From: Antedon mediterranea
Taxonomy: Eukaryota > Echinodermata > Crinoidea > Comatulida > Antedonidae
Direction of reading: 5' to 3'
DNA: 64,000 nucleotides
Assembly (NCBI RefSeq): GCF_964355755.1
Contig: NC_092680.1
Span: 131,001 to 195,000, forward strand
Shown here piece after piece: positions 1-14,500 of the stretch; positions within the stretch are counted from its first letter, which is position 1, and each line of letters opens with the position of its first letter. Made by a program: the position numbers and the translations under genes. Under the pieces are notes generated by a model. It saw only the letters and a list, made by a program, of their open reading frames with translations. It was not told the origin of the DNA and ran no database searches.

Positions 1-118
1 CATTTTGTATAATTCAGTTAATTTATTTTTCTTTTCTAAATAATAAATAATTTGATGATGTGCATTAAAATAGTGAGACTAACTTTGAAGGAATAAGGTT
101 GGCATGTTCCAATCCAAT

Positions 119-652
119 AATTTAGTTTTAGATCAGTTTTAGTATTAAAACTGATCCTTCCTATACTGTATGTAAAATGTACAATATTTAGTTTTAGATC
201 AGTTTTAGTATTAACACTGATCCTTCCTATACTGTATGTAAAATGTACAATATTTAGTTTTAGATCAGTTTTAGTATTAAAACTGATCCTTCCTATACTG
301 TATGTAAAATGTACAATATTTAGTTTTAGATCAGTTTTAGTATTAACACTGATCCTTCCTATACTGTATGTAAAATGTACAATATTTAGTTTTAGATCAG
401 TTTTAGTATTAACACTGATCCTTCCTATACTGTATGTAAAATGTACAATATTTAGTTTTAGATCAGTTTTAGTATTAACACTGATCCTTCCTATACTGTA
501 TGTAAAATGTACAATATTTAGTTTTAGATCAGTTTTAGTATTAACACTGATCCTTCCTATACTGTATGTAAAATGTACAATATTTAGTTTTAGATCAGTT
601 TTAGTATTAACACTGATCCTTCCTATACTGTATGTAAAATGTACAATTTTTA
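119..652. repeat. 66-bp minisatellite, about 8 copies, with a hairpin in each unit
   Basis: Eight near-identical 66-bp units begin at 125, 191, 257, 323, 389, 455, 521 and 587. Each has an inverted repeat with 11-base arms, GATCAGTTTTA and TAAAACTGATC, around a 4-base loop. The arms match perfectly in two of the first three units; the rest share one A-to-C change in the right arm. No open coding frame is supported. The array lies upstream of the first visible ARNT exon, in an ARNT intron or 5' flank. Confidence 0.95.
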
Positions 653-1374
653 CAATTCACTATACTGTACTTTCCATAATAACTGATAAAAGCTAATGGT
701 ATGACATCAAAAGAGTGCTAATATTTTATCGTATTAACGTATTGTCAACTTCATGCTAAATACTTGCTCATTAGTGAGATTTTGGAGAAGGATTGTAGAC
801 AAATGAGATGGTAATGGTCAGCTTCCAACTCAACCTACTGTACAGTAGGCTGTTAAACCCTGCAAACGCAGGCTTAAAATTCTTGTTTTGAGTAGGATTT
901 GCATTAGCCTGTCTAGGTTTTTCGTGAGCAAATTTTCGATGGTGGAACTAAATAACCAAGCTAAATAATAAGATTTTAGTCAATTGATTTTTGATTGGTA
1001 TTACAGTAATGGCTTGCATTATAATTTTACAAATAATATGATATGATACTAACACAAGGCATTTTAAAAGTGTAGCAATACCTGTACAGTAGTTACTGTA
1101 AAAAAAACATTTTAATATAATTTTTTGAGTTTAGTAGTAATTTGACTAATAATAATTTAAATTAGTATTTAGTAATTTTTTTGTATTTTTAAGTGTTATC
1201 TGTTTCTACTTTTACCAACAATTTGTTTTAACATTAATTAGAGAGTGAGAGAGAAAGCCAAGTTAGATTGAGTATTAAGAGATAGACTGGTTGAGGCTTT
1301 TGTTGTTGTGAGATATTGTGAAAACAGATATTAATTTATTCACCCTTTTACATATACCCAGGCCACCATTGAAT
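653..1374. other. AT-rich non-coding stretch
   Basis: No coding exon, RNA gene or mobile element is recognised here. I looked for the N-terminal ARNT exon expected just upstream of 2565 and did not see one, so the first ARNT exons probably lie before the window. Confidence 0.5.
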
Positions 1375-2440
1375 TGAGTTTACCAGGCTGCCATAGAACT
1401 TTATTCAAAGTTTACCTGGCTGCCACAGATCCTTATTCACAGATACTGTAGATCCTTAATCACGGTTTACTTGGCTACCATGGATCCTTAATCACAGATA
1501 CTGTAGATCCTTAATCACAGTTTACCTGGCTGCCATAGATCCTTATTCACAGTTTACCAGGCTGCCATAGATCCTTATTCACAGTTTACCTGGCTGCCAT
1601 AGAACTTTATTCAAAGATTTATTAGATTGTCATAGATCCTTAATCACAGTTTACCTGGCTGCCATAGAACTTTATTCAAAGATTTATTAGATTGTCATAG
1701 ATCCTTAATCACAGTTTACCTGGCTGCCATAGAACTTTATTCAAAGATTATTAGATTGTCATAGATCCTTAATCACAGTTTACCTGGCTACCATAGAACT
1801 TTATTCAAAGATTTATTAGATTGTCATAGATCCTTAATCACAGTTTACCAGGCTGCCATAGAACTTTATTAAAAGTTTCCCTGGCTGCCATAGATCCTTA
1901 TTCACAGATTTATTAGGTTGCCATAGATCCTTATTCACAGTTTTACTTAATATGGATACATCCTCATCCACAGTTCTTCCAGGTTGAAATAGATCCTTAT
2001 TCACATTTTTACCTAATAAATAAAGATAGATCCTTATTTAAAGTTTTACCAGGCAATGATAGATCCTTATTCACAGTTTTACCTAATGGATAAATCCTTA
2101 TTCACAGTTTTACCTAATGGATAGATCCTTATGCACAGTTTTACTCAATATCGATAGATCTTTATTCACAGTTTTACCAGTTTGAAATAGATCCTTATTC
2201 ACAGTTTAACAGGCTGAGATAGATCCTTATTCTCACTTAGTATTACCAGGCAGGGATACTGTAGATCCTTATTCACAGTTTTACTTTAAATATTGATAGA
2301 TCCTCATTCACAGTTTTACCAGGTTGAGATAAATCCTTAATCACAGTTTATCAGGCTGAGATAGATCCTTATTCACACTTAGTATTACCAGGCTGCCATA
2401 GATCCTTTTTCACAGTTTTACCTAATAATAGGAATAGATC
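1375..2440. repeat. Degenerate tandem repeat of roughly 30-60 bp units
   Basis: The core ATAGATCCTTATTCACAG, followed by TTTACC and an AGGCTGCC-like spacer, recurs about 30 times with substitutions and length changes. It is far more diverged than the other arrays in the window, so it is probably older. It ends about 125 bases before the first visible ARNT exon. Confidence 0.85.
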
Positions 2441-2564
2441 CTTTTACCGGGCAGTTTACTATTTGCATACCTTTTTTGTGAGGTGAGGAATTCAAAATTA
2501 TTTTAGCATTAACAACAATATAAAAAGGTTGGTCATTATGTAAGTTACATTTTCTCTTTTGCAG

Positions 2565-5500
2565 AAGTGTAGATGATGAAAGAGTTGATAAGGAACGATT
2601 TGCGAGGTAAACAAAATTACACCAAAATGGAAAAAAAAACTAAATAGCATACTTGCTACTATTGGAATAATAAAATAACCTCTCAATTCATAGTATTAAT
2701 ATATCCTCAGGCCTAATATGAATGAAAAATGCTTGCATGTATATAAGTTATAGGGCTTCTTCTAGGTTTGACTGTCTTCACAATTTTTGTTGACATTGTT
2801 TTACAAGGCAATTTTATTTTTCTAGGATTGAATTTGTGTGTGTATCTTGGCTTCCTATCGTTCCATGTGCATATTCTTTTGCATGTTTTTATGTTTACAA
2901 ATATTTACTAATTGTTTTTTGTGGGATTTTTCATTTGAATATTTTCTAACATACTTTCTGTATTTCTGTGTTCATATACTAATTCTTGAATTATGCAAAT
3001 TATATGTTACATATTCATAATTGTACTAATTTGCGTAGAGATTAGGATACAATACGTTGTTTAATTCACAGAGAGAACCATAGTGAGATTGAGAGAAGAC
3101 GTCGAAACAAAATGACTGCGTACATAACTGAACTGTCAGATATGGTTCCAACGTGCAGTGCCCTTGCCCGTAAACCTGACAAACTTACTATTCTTAGAAT
3201 GGCTGTGTCTCACATGAAGTCCCTACGAGGTGAGAACTGATTAATTAAACCAACTGGTCACAATTAATATTTTAAATATCATAAATATCTTGCTTAATTA
3301 TACTTTTAAATAATATTTTAACATTTCACTTACATTTTTATCAATCCCCATATTTTATTCTAGATATGTTAATTATTATTCTAAAAACCATTTCACACAC
3401 TAATGCAATAATAGTGTTATGTGCCCAAACATCGTTTGATAGTGCAGACTGAGCTTTGTGTCTAATTTACAGATTGATGATCTGACCTGGTACGCTCACT
3501 CTATGTGGCTGCTACCTATCAGTGAATAACAAATACACATGTGTTACAAAGCCAACAGAGTTGTTAAGTGCAAGGCTTTTAATTCATGCGTGTATGTTGT
3601 GTAATTTATTATATTCTTCAATTTTCTCTCTGCCACTTCATTTAACACAACAAGTGATCTGTAAATTGTATTACTTATAAGTAATTGAATGAGAACATCA
3701 ACTATCACATATTTCAAGGTTTTTTTTTAAAGATGAGGTTTCACACGTATAATGGAAATATCATTAACACTTTATTAATAGTATTAACCATTTGATATCA
3801 TTCATGCTTGCCTAATATTGGTGGTAGTTAGAAATAGACACTGCAGTACTTGACGCTTAAATTGAACAGAAATGAAGCATCTACTGTTAGCATTACGCTG
3901 TGTAATGTAGTATCAATTTTTAACCATATCTACAATTGAAGATATAATAATAGTTTTTTTTTAAATAAATTGATTTATTTTGAAGTACATTAGTAATTTT
4001 CATGAATCTAATTTGTTAGAAAAATATTTTTAAAAACAAAATAACCGCTTATAGGCAGCCCATGGACTTGTATTCATGTATCCTTCTCCCATAAAATTCA
4101 TAATAGTTATTATATATGATATTGTTTTTTACAGGCACTGGAAACACGAATGCTGAAGGAGCATATAAGCCATCGTTCCTCACTGATCAGGAACTCAAAC
4201 ACTTAATTCTAGAGGTAAACATTTTACTTAAATTAATAAATTAACAATTTCTTATGGAGTTAATATTTCATTTCAAAATATTACTTTACATTGATGTAAT
4301 ATTTGTTATATATTTGATATATTTTGATATTCAAATATACCAAAATGACTGTTCATGACAGGAAATAAAAGGCATGTATCTCCTGTCTCACTGTAGTCTT
4401 GAGTTGAACGTGTCTTTTAATTTTTAGCGTGTTGTAGGGGTCGAGGTCAACCCCTCAAAAACTTTGCAGTTATACATTAAATGGTAAAATACCATGTTAG
4501 TTATACCGTAGTTCATAGTAATTCTATTTTGCTCATGTATACTCACATGCATATGAATTAATGAGTTTAAAAGGATGTTAACAAAGGATGATATTTAATA
4601 GTTTGTTCAGTAATATTGAAATTGAGTTTGCTCTTAAAATTTGAACAAAAAAATTAGGATAAAACTATGCTACTGTAATTATTACCAAGTTATGACATCA
4701 TTAGTAGTGGTAATGTCGAGTGCTAAATTGATTAAAAGATGCACAAAAAACCACAATTATCTACTAGATTTAGTCAACATTTTCACAATATACTTTTATT
4801 TAAAGGGAGGGCAAACAATACCCTGGGGACAATTTCAACAGCAACCAGGAATCAAGATAGATAGCCAAGTAGCAATTACAATCTTTTTACACAGAATCTC
4901 TTCGATGTTATACAACACACTTCTCGTATGCGTGTTATAAACGCACCCTTAGTATACATCCAAGATGTAAAAACCTTTAAACCAGCAAAACATCAGCATT
5001 TAAAGCAATCTGCTGACAGTGTCTTTGGGCCTTGATAATTTATTGTTTTTATGTTCTTAGTAATACTAGTTCTATATTTTATTGGCCCTCATTTTCATTC
5101 CTAATCTAACTTAACTACATGTTGTCTATTGTTAGATTAGAACTGATATTGAATATTCACTAGCCCACTGGCCATATAATAAGGTTGGCTATTCAAGAGT
5201 AATTTATTTCACATTCTAAAGACTGATTATTATTGAGAGGTATATTTATACATAAATTATATATAAGGTGTTTTTACCACAGATATTTAGAGGTAATACT
5301 TTATAATGAGGAACCTTCTTGTAACAAAAGATCCTTTGTGTGAAAACTGTCACAAGACAAGTTGTATGATTTGATCACATGATCACTTAACCTTAGGATT
5401 GGAAGGAAATACTCAATAATGATTGTGTAATACTGTTTATAATAATAATAATAGTGTGATGAACCCACAAAATATGGTGATATTAATAATGTCCTAACAA

Positions 5501-8500
5501 ATGAAACCAAGATAGACCTTTGTCTAAATACTGCCACCAACTGTCCACCCATTTGAACATTCAAAAGAAAGAATTTGAGCTAAAAGCTTACATCAAATTA
5601 TAGACTATGATCTCCAAGCAGATGTAGACCGGTGTCTAAACTTGCGGAGACTAAGATCCTATTAATGCAATTTCTGCGTGCCACTTTACTCGATTGGCCT
5701 CCTTTATGTGTCACATTAAATTCTAGATATTCTATGAATCACAGCAATTGGAATTTTTTAGCAAGATGACAGACAACAACGCTTGTGGAAATTATGCCTT
5801 TTTCATGTTTATGACTGCCTCGTAATTGATTAACACTTATAACGAGTCCAATTAGCATTTTAAGGTTCTTTGTAGGAAATTTTCATTTCAAATTTACAGT
5901 TTTAAAATTTAATTTAGTTTTTTATTTAAATTACATGATTTCTATATCCTTCAAAGTCTTTTAATAAATTATTTTGTAAGTATCTGAATTATAAAATGAA
6001 ATATTTTTAGGATGTCTTTCCTTAATATAATACTAATTAAACAATATTCATGCTGAACGAAAATATATACTAGTTTGCTGAATCAAAAATGAACTGAATG
6101 TGGAAAATTAAAAACAGACAGAAATAAGCTTTGTACACCAGTAATAGATAAAACAATGTTTTGACCAGAGGTCTTTGTCAAGTGACCAATTTAATGTCTT
6201 AATCATTGAAATAAATCAAATGGTAATGAACTATGACAATTTAATGTGCCATTTGATGCATTCATTTTTCTTGTCACTTCACATTAAATTTGAATATAGA
6301 TTCTATTCATGATTTATATTGCTGCAGATTTAGATGGCCTTTTGACTTAATTGATTTTGTACCAGCTTGTCATGACATGGGTATTGTTAATTAACACTTT
6401 GTTTAACCAGAGCACGCTCTTTTCACCTTCTTCAGTTTTTTGTTTGACAATTATGAAATGACATGGGAATTGTTTAATAATTAACACAAACCAGAACACG
6501 CTCTTTTGACCTTCTTCAGTTTATTGTTTGACAATTATGAAATATTACTTTACTTTTAGTTGTTTGTTACAATAGTTCATTTATTGTATTCTGAAGTGGA
6601 AATCTACCTAAACTACAATCGTCAAGTTCCCAAAAAAAGCCAAATTCTTCCTGTTTCTTGTGCAGTGAAACAAAGTAGAAACTGGTATATAAATATAATC
6701 GTCATTGTTTGATAATGTTGTCCTTTTTTTATACAAAGACATCACCAAATACAACAAAATTGGATTTGTTAGGAAAAAGATACGTACGTAAAAAAAAATG
6801 TGGACGATTTTTAAAATCTGTGATTATTCTAACTATACACATTTAATACAAATTGAGCATTAATAAATAAATCTAAGTTATTTAATTGTTTCCTAATAGT
6901 TTTTCAACAAGAATACATTGTCTTCAATTATCATTAAAATCATCTGAAATAATATTTGTTTTAATGTAGAAAAATGTAACCTATTGACAGATCCTGGTGT
7001 TCGTCAACACATTTTGCCATCAACCACTATTTTATCCTTCAAATCTAATCTGAGATTAATTCACAATAATTTTATAGCAAATTTGTAATGCAAAACATTT
7101 TCTGAGAGACTGTGTATGGATACAATGTAAATAAAATTCCTTTGATGGTCATCCAACACTAGTTATTTTAGAATCTAATAAAGTATTCTAGCAGAGGTTT
7201 TGCTCCAGGTGACATGTCATCCAAGACATATTAGATTGTCTTTTTTCTTTGCATACACAATCCAAATACTAAGTAGACATTTTGTTTGACAGCAGCAAGA
7301 CTGTAAAAAACACAAATGTCAATTAAATATTTATTGTATGACAAAATACAGTTTAAATTATCTATTCTGCATAATCTGACAATGTAATTTATAGTCATTT
7401 ATTCGTTAAAAACATTTTCGAAAATGTGGGTATATATTTTGTTTGATATGATTATGATGTAATGTTTTCTTTTTTTCTTGTTTTGCTAATATGTTTTCGA
7501 TTTAAAATCATTTATCACACAAAAATTAACAATGTATAATTTAATATTATATTTTCTACTTTTACTCAAATTGGCAAGGACAGTAATGTGTAGATATTCA
7601 CTATAGATTGTTTACAGTATAGGTAATAAGGTAATGTTATTTTGTTACAGGCTGCTGATGGATTTCTGTTTGTTGTCTCCTGTGACAATGGTCGCATTAT
7701 TTATGTTTCGGATTCCGTCACACCTGTTCTCCATCATACTCAGGTAAGGTCAAAAGTCAACTCTTGTTATTTGATTGTCATGTATTCATCATGTTAATTA
7801 ATGATGTCTATTTTTATCGACACATTGCTAAGTAATGGCATGTTCATATTTATTAATTAGATGATAAAAAAGATAGTGTTACTATATTAATTAACATAAT
7901 ATTTTGTTAACATAATCTGAAAATAACACAAATTATTAAAATCTGAACAAAATAAAAGTTTTTAAAATTAAATAGAAAATGTTAAATTGTCATACTATTA
8001 TAATGAATAGTTGGTGGTGCACAAAAGATTTTTAACCCACACAATTGACTTTTTTTTTTAATCGCCACCATATTTAGATATTCTTTATATTAATGTATTA
8101 ATATTAAGTTTATTGAATTATCAGCAAATACCAGATATTGACACTTATATTTAGCGAAACAGTTTTGGAGGCCACAGGGTGGCTTGAGAAATTGAAAAAA
8201 AAAAATGTTTTAGTGTAGTAAGCGCCTTTATTTTGGCAGTCAAACACAATATGACAGTCAGTCAACATTGTGTATGTGCTTATGTCACATTGCCTACTGT
8301 GCACTGTAGTATTGTATACCTAGTGTATTAACCTGACAAGATATGTCACATTGTGCACTGTAGTATTGTATACCTAGTGTATTAACCTGACAAGATATGT
8401 CACATTGTGCACTGTATGTAGTATTGTATACCTAGTGTATTAACCTGACAAGATATGTCACATTGTGCACTGTGGTATTGTATACCTAGTGTATTAACCT

Positions 8501-11500
8501 GACAAGATATGTCACATTGTGCACTGTAGTATTGTATACCTAGTGTATTAACCTGACAAGATATGTCACATTGTGCACTGTGGTATTGTATACCTAGTGT
8601 ATTAACCTGACAAGATATGTCACATTGTGCACTGTAGTATTGTATACCTAGTGTATTAACCTGACAAGATATTTCACATTGTGCACTGTAGTATTGTATA
8701 CCTAGTGTATTAACCTGACAAGATATGTCACATTGTGCACTGTAGTATTGTATACCTAGTGCATTAACCTGACAAGATATGTCACATTGTGCACTGTAGT
8801 ATTGTATACCTAGTGTATTAACCTGACAAGATATGTCACATTGTGCACTGTAGTATTGTATACCTAGTGTATTAACCTGACAAGATATGTCACATTGTGC
8901 ACTGTAGTATTGTATACCTAGTGTATTAACCTGACAAGATATGTCACATTGTGCACTGTAGTATTGTATACCTAGTGTATTAACCTGACAAGATATGTCA
9001 CATTGTGCACTGTAGTATTGTATACCTAGTGTATTAACCTGACAAGATATGTCACATTGTGCACTGTAGTATTGTATACCTAGTGTATTAACCTGACAAG
9101 ATATGTCACATTGTGCACTGTAGTATTGTATACCTAGGGGCCTGTTCGTAGGGGTTGAAAATACCAGCTTATTCCCGATTTCTGTTCGCGTGATCCAATT
9201 AACTTTTGCCTCAGGCTACAAAAAATTCGAGGTAAAATGTTCACCAAATTTGCAGGTTATTTCAGCGATAATCCAATTATACTCGGCCTTCGAGGATAAT
9301 AAATCTCCGATAGAGGCAATGTGTCAAATTTTGACAAACGTTCGCTGCCTAGGCCCGTCATTTCTCCTACGAAGCTCTTCCATACACGCTTCGAGAGCGA
9401 TCGTCAGCTGGTGCTGTCCTTGTTGGTGTAGACCGCTTAGTAGGCCTAGCTGGTCGGGGAGCCGCTGGTCGGTGGTGTTTCCGTCGTGTAACATTGGGCT
9501 CAAATTCTTCGTCAATGAGTAAAATAATAGTCGTCAGGAGAAGGCATATTTCGGCAGGATTATCGGCGTTAAGAGGCATAAGGTTTGTCGCAAGGATAAG
9601 CAGTGTAAAAGGTAGCAAGTAATTGTTATTGTAAAGAAAGATCGCGAGTAAAAAATATACAACACGAAACTAGCGTGCGAAAATGGGGTCGTAGGTTGTA
9701 AAGACAACTGACCTTAAAACGTAATTTCCGGTTTGTGATTCGTCGATTAAGCATAAGCGGTTAAATATTTCAAGTACGAACAACGCTCAATTTATAACCC
9801 GAGGCATGGGTGAAATTAAGCGCTTATTTTAACCACCGTACGAACACGACCCTAGTGTATTAACCTGACAAGATATGTCACATTGTGCACTGTAGTATTG
9901 TATACCTAGTGTATTAACCTGACAAGATATGTCACACTGTGCACTGTATGTAGTATTGTATACCTAGTGTATTAACCTGACAAGATATGTCACATTGTCC
10001 ACTGTGGTATTGTATACCTAGTGTATTAACCTGACAAGATATGTCACATTGTGCACTGTATGTAGTATTGTATACCTAGTGTATTAACCTGACAAGATAT
10101 GTCACATTGTGCACTGTGGTATTGTATACCTAGTGTATTAACCTGACAAGATATGTCACATTGTGCACTGTAGTATTGTATACCTAGTGTATTAACCTGA
10201 CAAGATATGTCACATTGTGCACTGTAGTATTGTATACCTAGTGTATTAACCTGACAAGATATGTCACATTGTGCACTGTAGTATTGTATACCTAGTGTAT
10301 TAACCTGACAAGATATGTCACATTGTGCACTGTAGTATTGTATACCTAGTGTATTAACCTGACAAGATATGTCACATTGTGCACTGTAGTATTGTATACC
10401 TAGTGTATTAACCTGACAAGATATGTCACATTGTGCACTGTAGTATTGTATACCTAGTGTATTAACCTGACAAGATATGTCACATTGTGCACTGTAGTAT
10501 TGTATACCTAGTGTATTAACCTGACAAGATATGTCACATTGTGCACTGTAGTATTGTATACCTAGTGCATTAACCTGACAAGATATGTCACATTGTGCAC
10601 TGTAGTATTGTATACCTAGTGTATTAACCTGACAAGATATGTCACACTGTGCACTGTATGTAGTATTGTATACCTAGTGTATTAACCTGACAAGATATGT
10701 CACATTGTGCACTGTGGTATTGTATACCTAGTGTATTAACCTGACAAGATATGTCACATTGTGCACTGTATGTAGTATTGTATACCTAGTGTATTAACCT
10801 GACAAGATATGTCACATTGTGCACTGTGGTATTGTATACCTAGTGTATTAACCTGACAAGATATGTCACATTGTGCACTGTAGTATTGTATACCTAGTGT
10901 ATTAACCTGACAAGATATGTCACATTGTGCACTGTAGTATTGTATACCTAGTGTATTAACCTGACAAGATATGTCACATTGTGCACTGTAGTATTGTATA
11001 CCTAGTGTATTAACCTGACAAGATATGTCACATTGTGCACTGTAGTATTGTATACCTAGTGTATTAACCTGACAAGATATGTCACATTGTGCACTGTAGT
11101 ATTGTATACCTAGTGTATTAACCTGACAAGATATGTCACATTGTGCACTGTGGTATTGTATACCTAGTGTATTAACCTGACAAGATATGTCACATTGTGC
11201 ACTGTAGTATTGTATACCTAGTGTATTAACCTGACAAGATATGTCACATTGTGCACTGTAGTATTGTATACCTAGTGTATTAACCTGACAAGATATGTCA
11301 CATTGTGCACTGTAGTATTGTATACCTAGTGTATTAACCTGACAAGATATGTCACATTGTGCACTGTAGTATTGTATACCTAGTGTATTAACCTGACAAG
11401 ATATGTCACATTGTGCACTGTAGTATTGTATACCTAGTGTATTAACCTGACAAGATATGTCACACTGTGCACTGTGGTATTGTATACCTAGTGTATTAAC

Positions 11501-14500
11501 CTGACAAGATATGTCACATTGTGCACTGTAGTATTGTATACCTAGTGTATTAACCTGACAAGATATGTCACATTGTGCACTGTATGTAGTATTATATACC
11601 TAGTGTATTAACCTGACAAGATATGTCACATTGTGCACTGTGGTATTGTATACCTAGTGTATTAACCTGACAAGATATGTCACATTGTGCACTGTATGTA
11701 GTATTGTATACCTAGTGTATTAACCTGACAAGATATGTCACATTGTGCACTGTAGTATTGTATACCTAGTGTATTAACCTGACAAGATATGTCACATTGT
11801 GCACTGTAGTATTGTATACCTAGTGTATTAACCTGACAAGATATGTCACATTGTGCACTGTAGTATTGTATACCTAGTGTATTAACCTGACAAGATATGT
11901 CACATTGTGCACTGTAGTATTGTATACCTAGTGTATTAACCTGACAAGATATGTCACATTGTGCACTGTAGTATTGTATACCTAGTGTATTAACCTGACA
12001 AGATATGTCACATTGTGCACTGTAGTATTGTATACCTAGTGTATTAACCTGACAAGATATGTCACATTGTGCACTGTATGTAGTATTATATACCTAGTGT
12101 ATTAACCTGACAAGATATGTCACATTGTGCACTGTAGTATTGTATACCTAGTGTATTAACCTGACAAGATATGTCACATTGTGCACTGTGGTATTGTATA
12201 CCTAGTGTATTAACCTGACAAGATATGTCACATTGTGCACTGTATGTAGTATTATATACCTAGTGTATTAACCTGACAAGATATGTCACATTGTGCACTG
12301 TAGTATTGTATACCTAGTGTATTAACCTGACAAGATATGTCACATTGTGCACTGTATGTAGTATTATATACCTAGTGTATTAACCTGACAAGATATGTCA
12401 CATTGTGCACTGTAGTATTGTATACCTAGTGTATTAACCTGACAAGATATGTCACATTGTGCACTGTATGTAGTATTGTATACCTAGTGTATTAACCTGA
12501 CAAGATATGTCACATTGTGCACTGTAGTATTGTATACCTAGTGTATTAACCTGACAAGATATGTCACATTGTGCACTGTATGTAGTATTGTATACCTAGT
12601 GTATTAACCTGACAAGATATGTCACATTGTGCACTGTAGTATTGTATACCTAGTGTATTAACCTGACAAGATATGTCACATTGTGCACTGTATGTAGTAT
12701 TGTATACCTAGTGTATTAACCTGACAAGATATGTCACATTGTGCACTGTATGGAGTATTGTATACCTAGTGTATTAACCTGACAAGATATGTCTAACAAT
12801 AGCATTGTTTGTCCCTGGTTTATGTTGATGATTTTATCTCATCAGAATGATTGGTTTGGGAAAAGTCTTTATGATGTTATACATCCAGATGACAATGAAA
12901 AGGTTAGGGAACAATTGTCCACAACGGAACCGCCAAATAGTGGAAGAATTCTGGATCTCAAAAGTAAGTCTACTTGCCTTCATTAACCCTTTCACTGCTC
13001 ATTGATAATCTCATCTCTGTACGTAATTATTATTTTTAATGGAAAACTGAAAATTTAAAAAATAAGAAGGTGGTCAATAAAACTGAATTTACTAAAATAT
13101 TGAATGCTTTGTTTTTATATTCCAGCAGGGACAGTCAAGAAAGAAGGACATCAATGTATGTGTTTCTGAATATTGTCTATTCACTTTCCTTCTTTGAGTA
13201 CCAGATTTCTATTATTGCACAAAATATAGTATTTAAATATCAAAAAACCTTTGTATGACATAAAAATAGTATTTACATAATTATTACATACATAATTATG
13301 TAATAGAAAAAGAAAAATAAAGTTACATTTTTCAAATTGTATTCTTTTTAGCTTCTATGCGCTTTTGTATGGGCTCAAGACGTGGTTTCATTTGCCGGAT
13401 TAAGTATGGGAATGCACCAGTTGACCCCATTACAATGGGACGATTCTGTCAGGCTAGGAACCGTAGCAGTTTAGGGTCAACAAAAGATGGTGAACAATAT
13501 GCAGTCGTACACTGTACAGGATACATAAAAAACTGGCCCCCAGCTGGAGGTAGCTTTCATTTTTCTCTCATGAAATACACATTTATCACACTCTAAATAA
13601 ATATTTTGTTGCAGACAACTAATATAGCCACGTCGTTGAAAGAAAAGTCTGAATGTAAATATAAAAGCAATGAGACCACTCAGGTGTAAAAAATAAGACA
13701 AGATAAAACTTTATTGTCATGCCCACAACAAGATGAACATGAAATTTGTTTTCATTAATGCTTATATTACACACACAATACAGATAAATATAACATTTAA
13801 CAGTAATAAATATCAATAATAGAATATATATATAAAAAACATACTTGGTACACAAGAGTAATAAAAAACTTGTAAAAACATAACAACATTGGTTTGATGG
13901 TCTCTGACAAAAATAAAGTAATATTTTTGTTTTATTTTAGGTGTTAATTTAGAGCAACAAGATGTGGAAAATGATGGGCAATGTTCAAACCACTACTGCT
14001 TGGTTGCTATTGGTCGTTTACAGGTCACCAGTACTCCAAATTGCTCCGACCTTGGGGGCGCTAGCACACCAAATGAATTCATATCTAGGCAAGATATGGA
14101 TGGAAAATTTACATTTATTGATCAGAGGTAACATTATTTATTAGTTATCCGCATTCAGCGGATAACTCCTTGTAATTGTATGAAATTATCCGCAACTTTT
14201 TAAGTTGCGGATAACCCTTGTGATTGTATGAAATTATCCGCAACTTTTTAAGTTGCGGATAACCCTTGTGATTGTATGAAATTATCCGCAACTTTTTAAG
14301 TTGCGGATAACCCTTGTGATTGTATGAAATTATCCGCAACTTTAAGTTGCGGATAACCCTTGTGATTGTATGAAATTATCCGCAACTTTAAGTTGCGGAT
14401 AATCCTTGTGATTGTAAATATCTTTTTCTTCTTCTTTGTTATTCTTCTTTCTTTCCCTGATTTTTGTGACCAGCATATCCACTATTGCTTGTCAACATAA

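Noticed and set aside
9190-9618. Open frames inside the transposon insert (110, 63 and 83 codons)
   Set aside because: They overlap on opposite strands and none shows a transposase motif I can defend. They may be decayed code at most.
8281-12792. Regular repeats that could suggest a CRISPR array
   Set aside because: Units are contiguous with no unique spacers, and the context is a eukaryotic intron.
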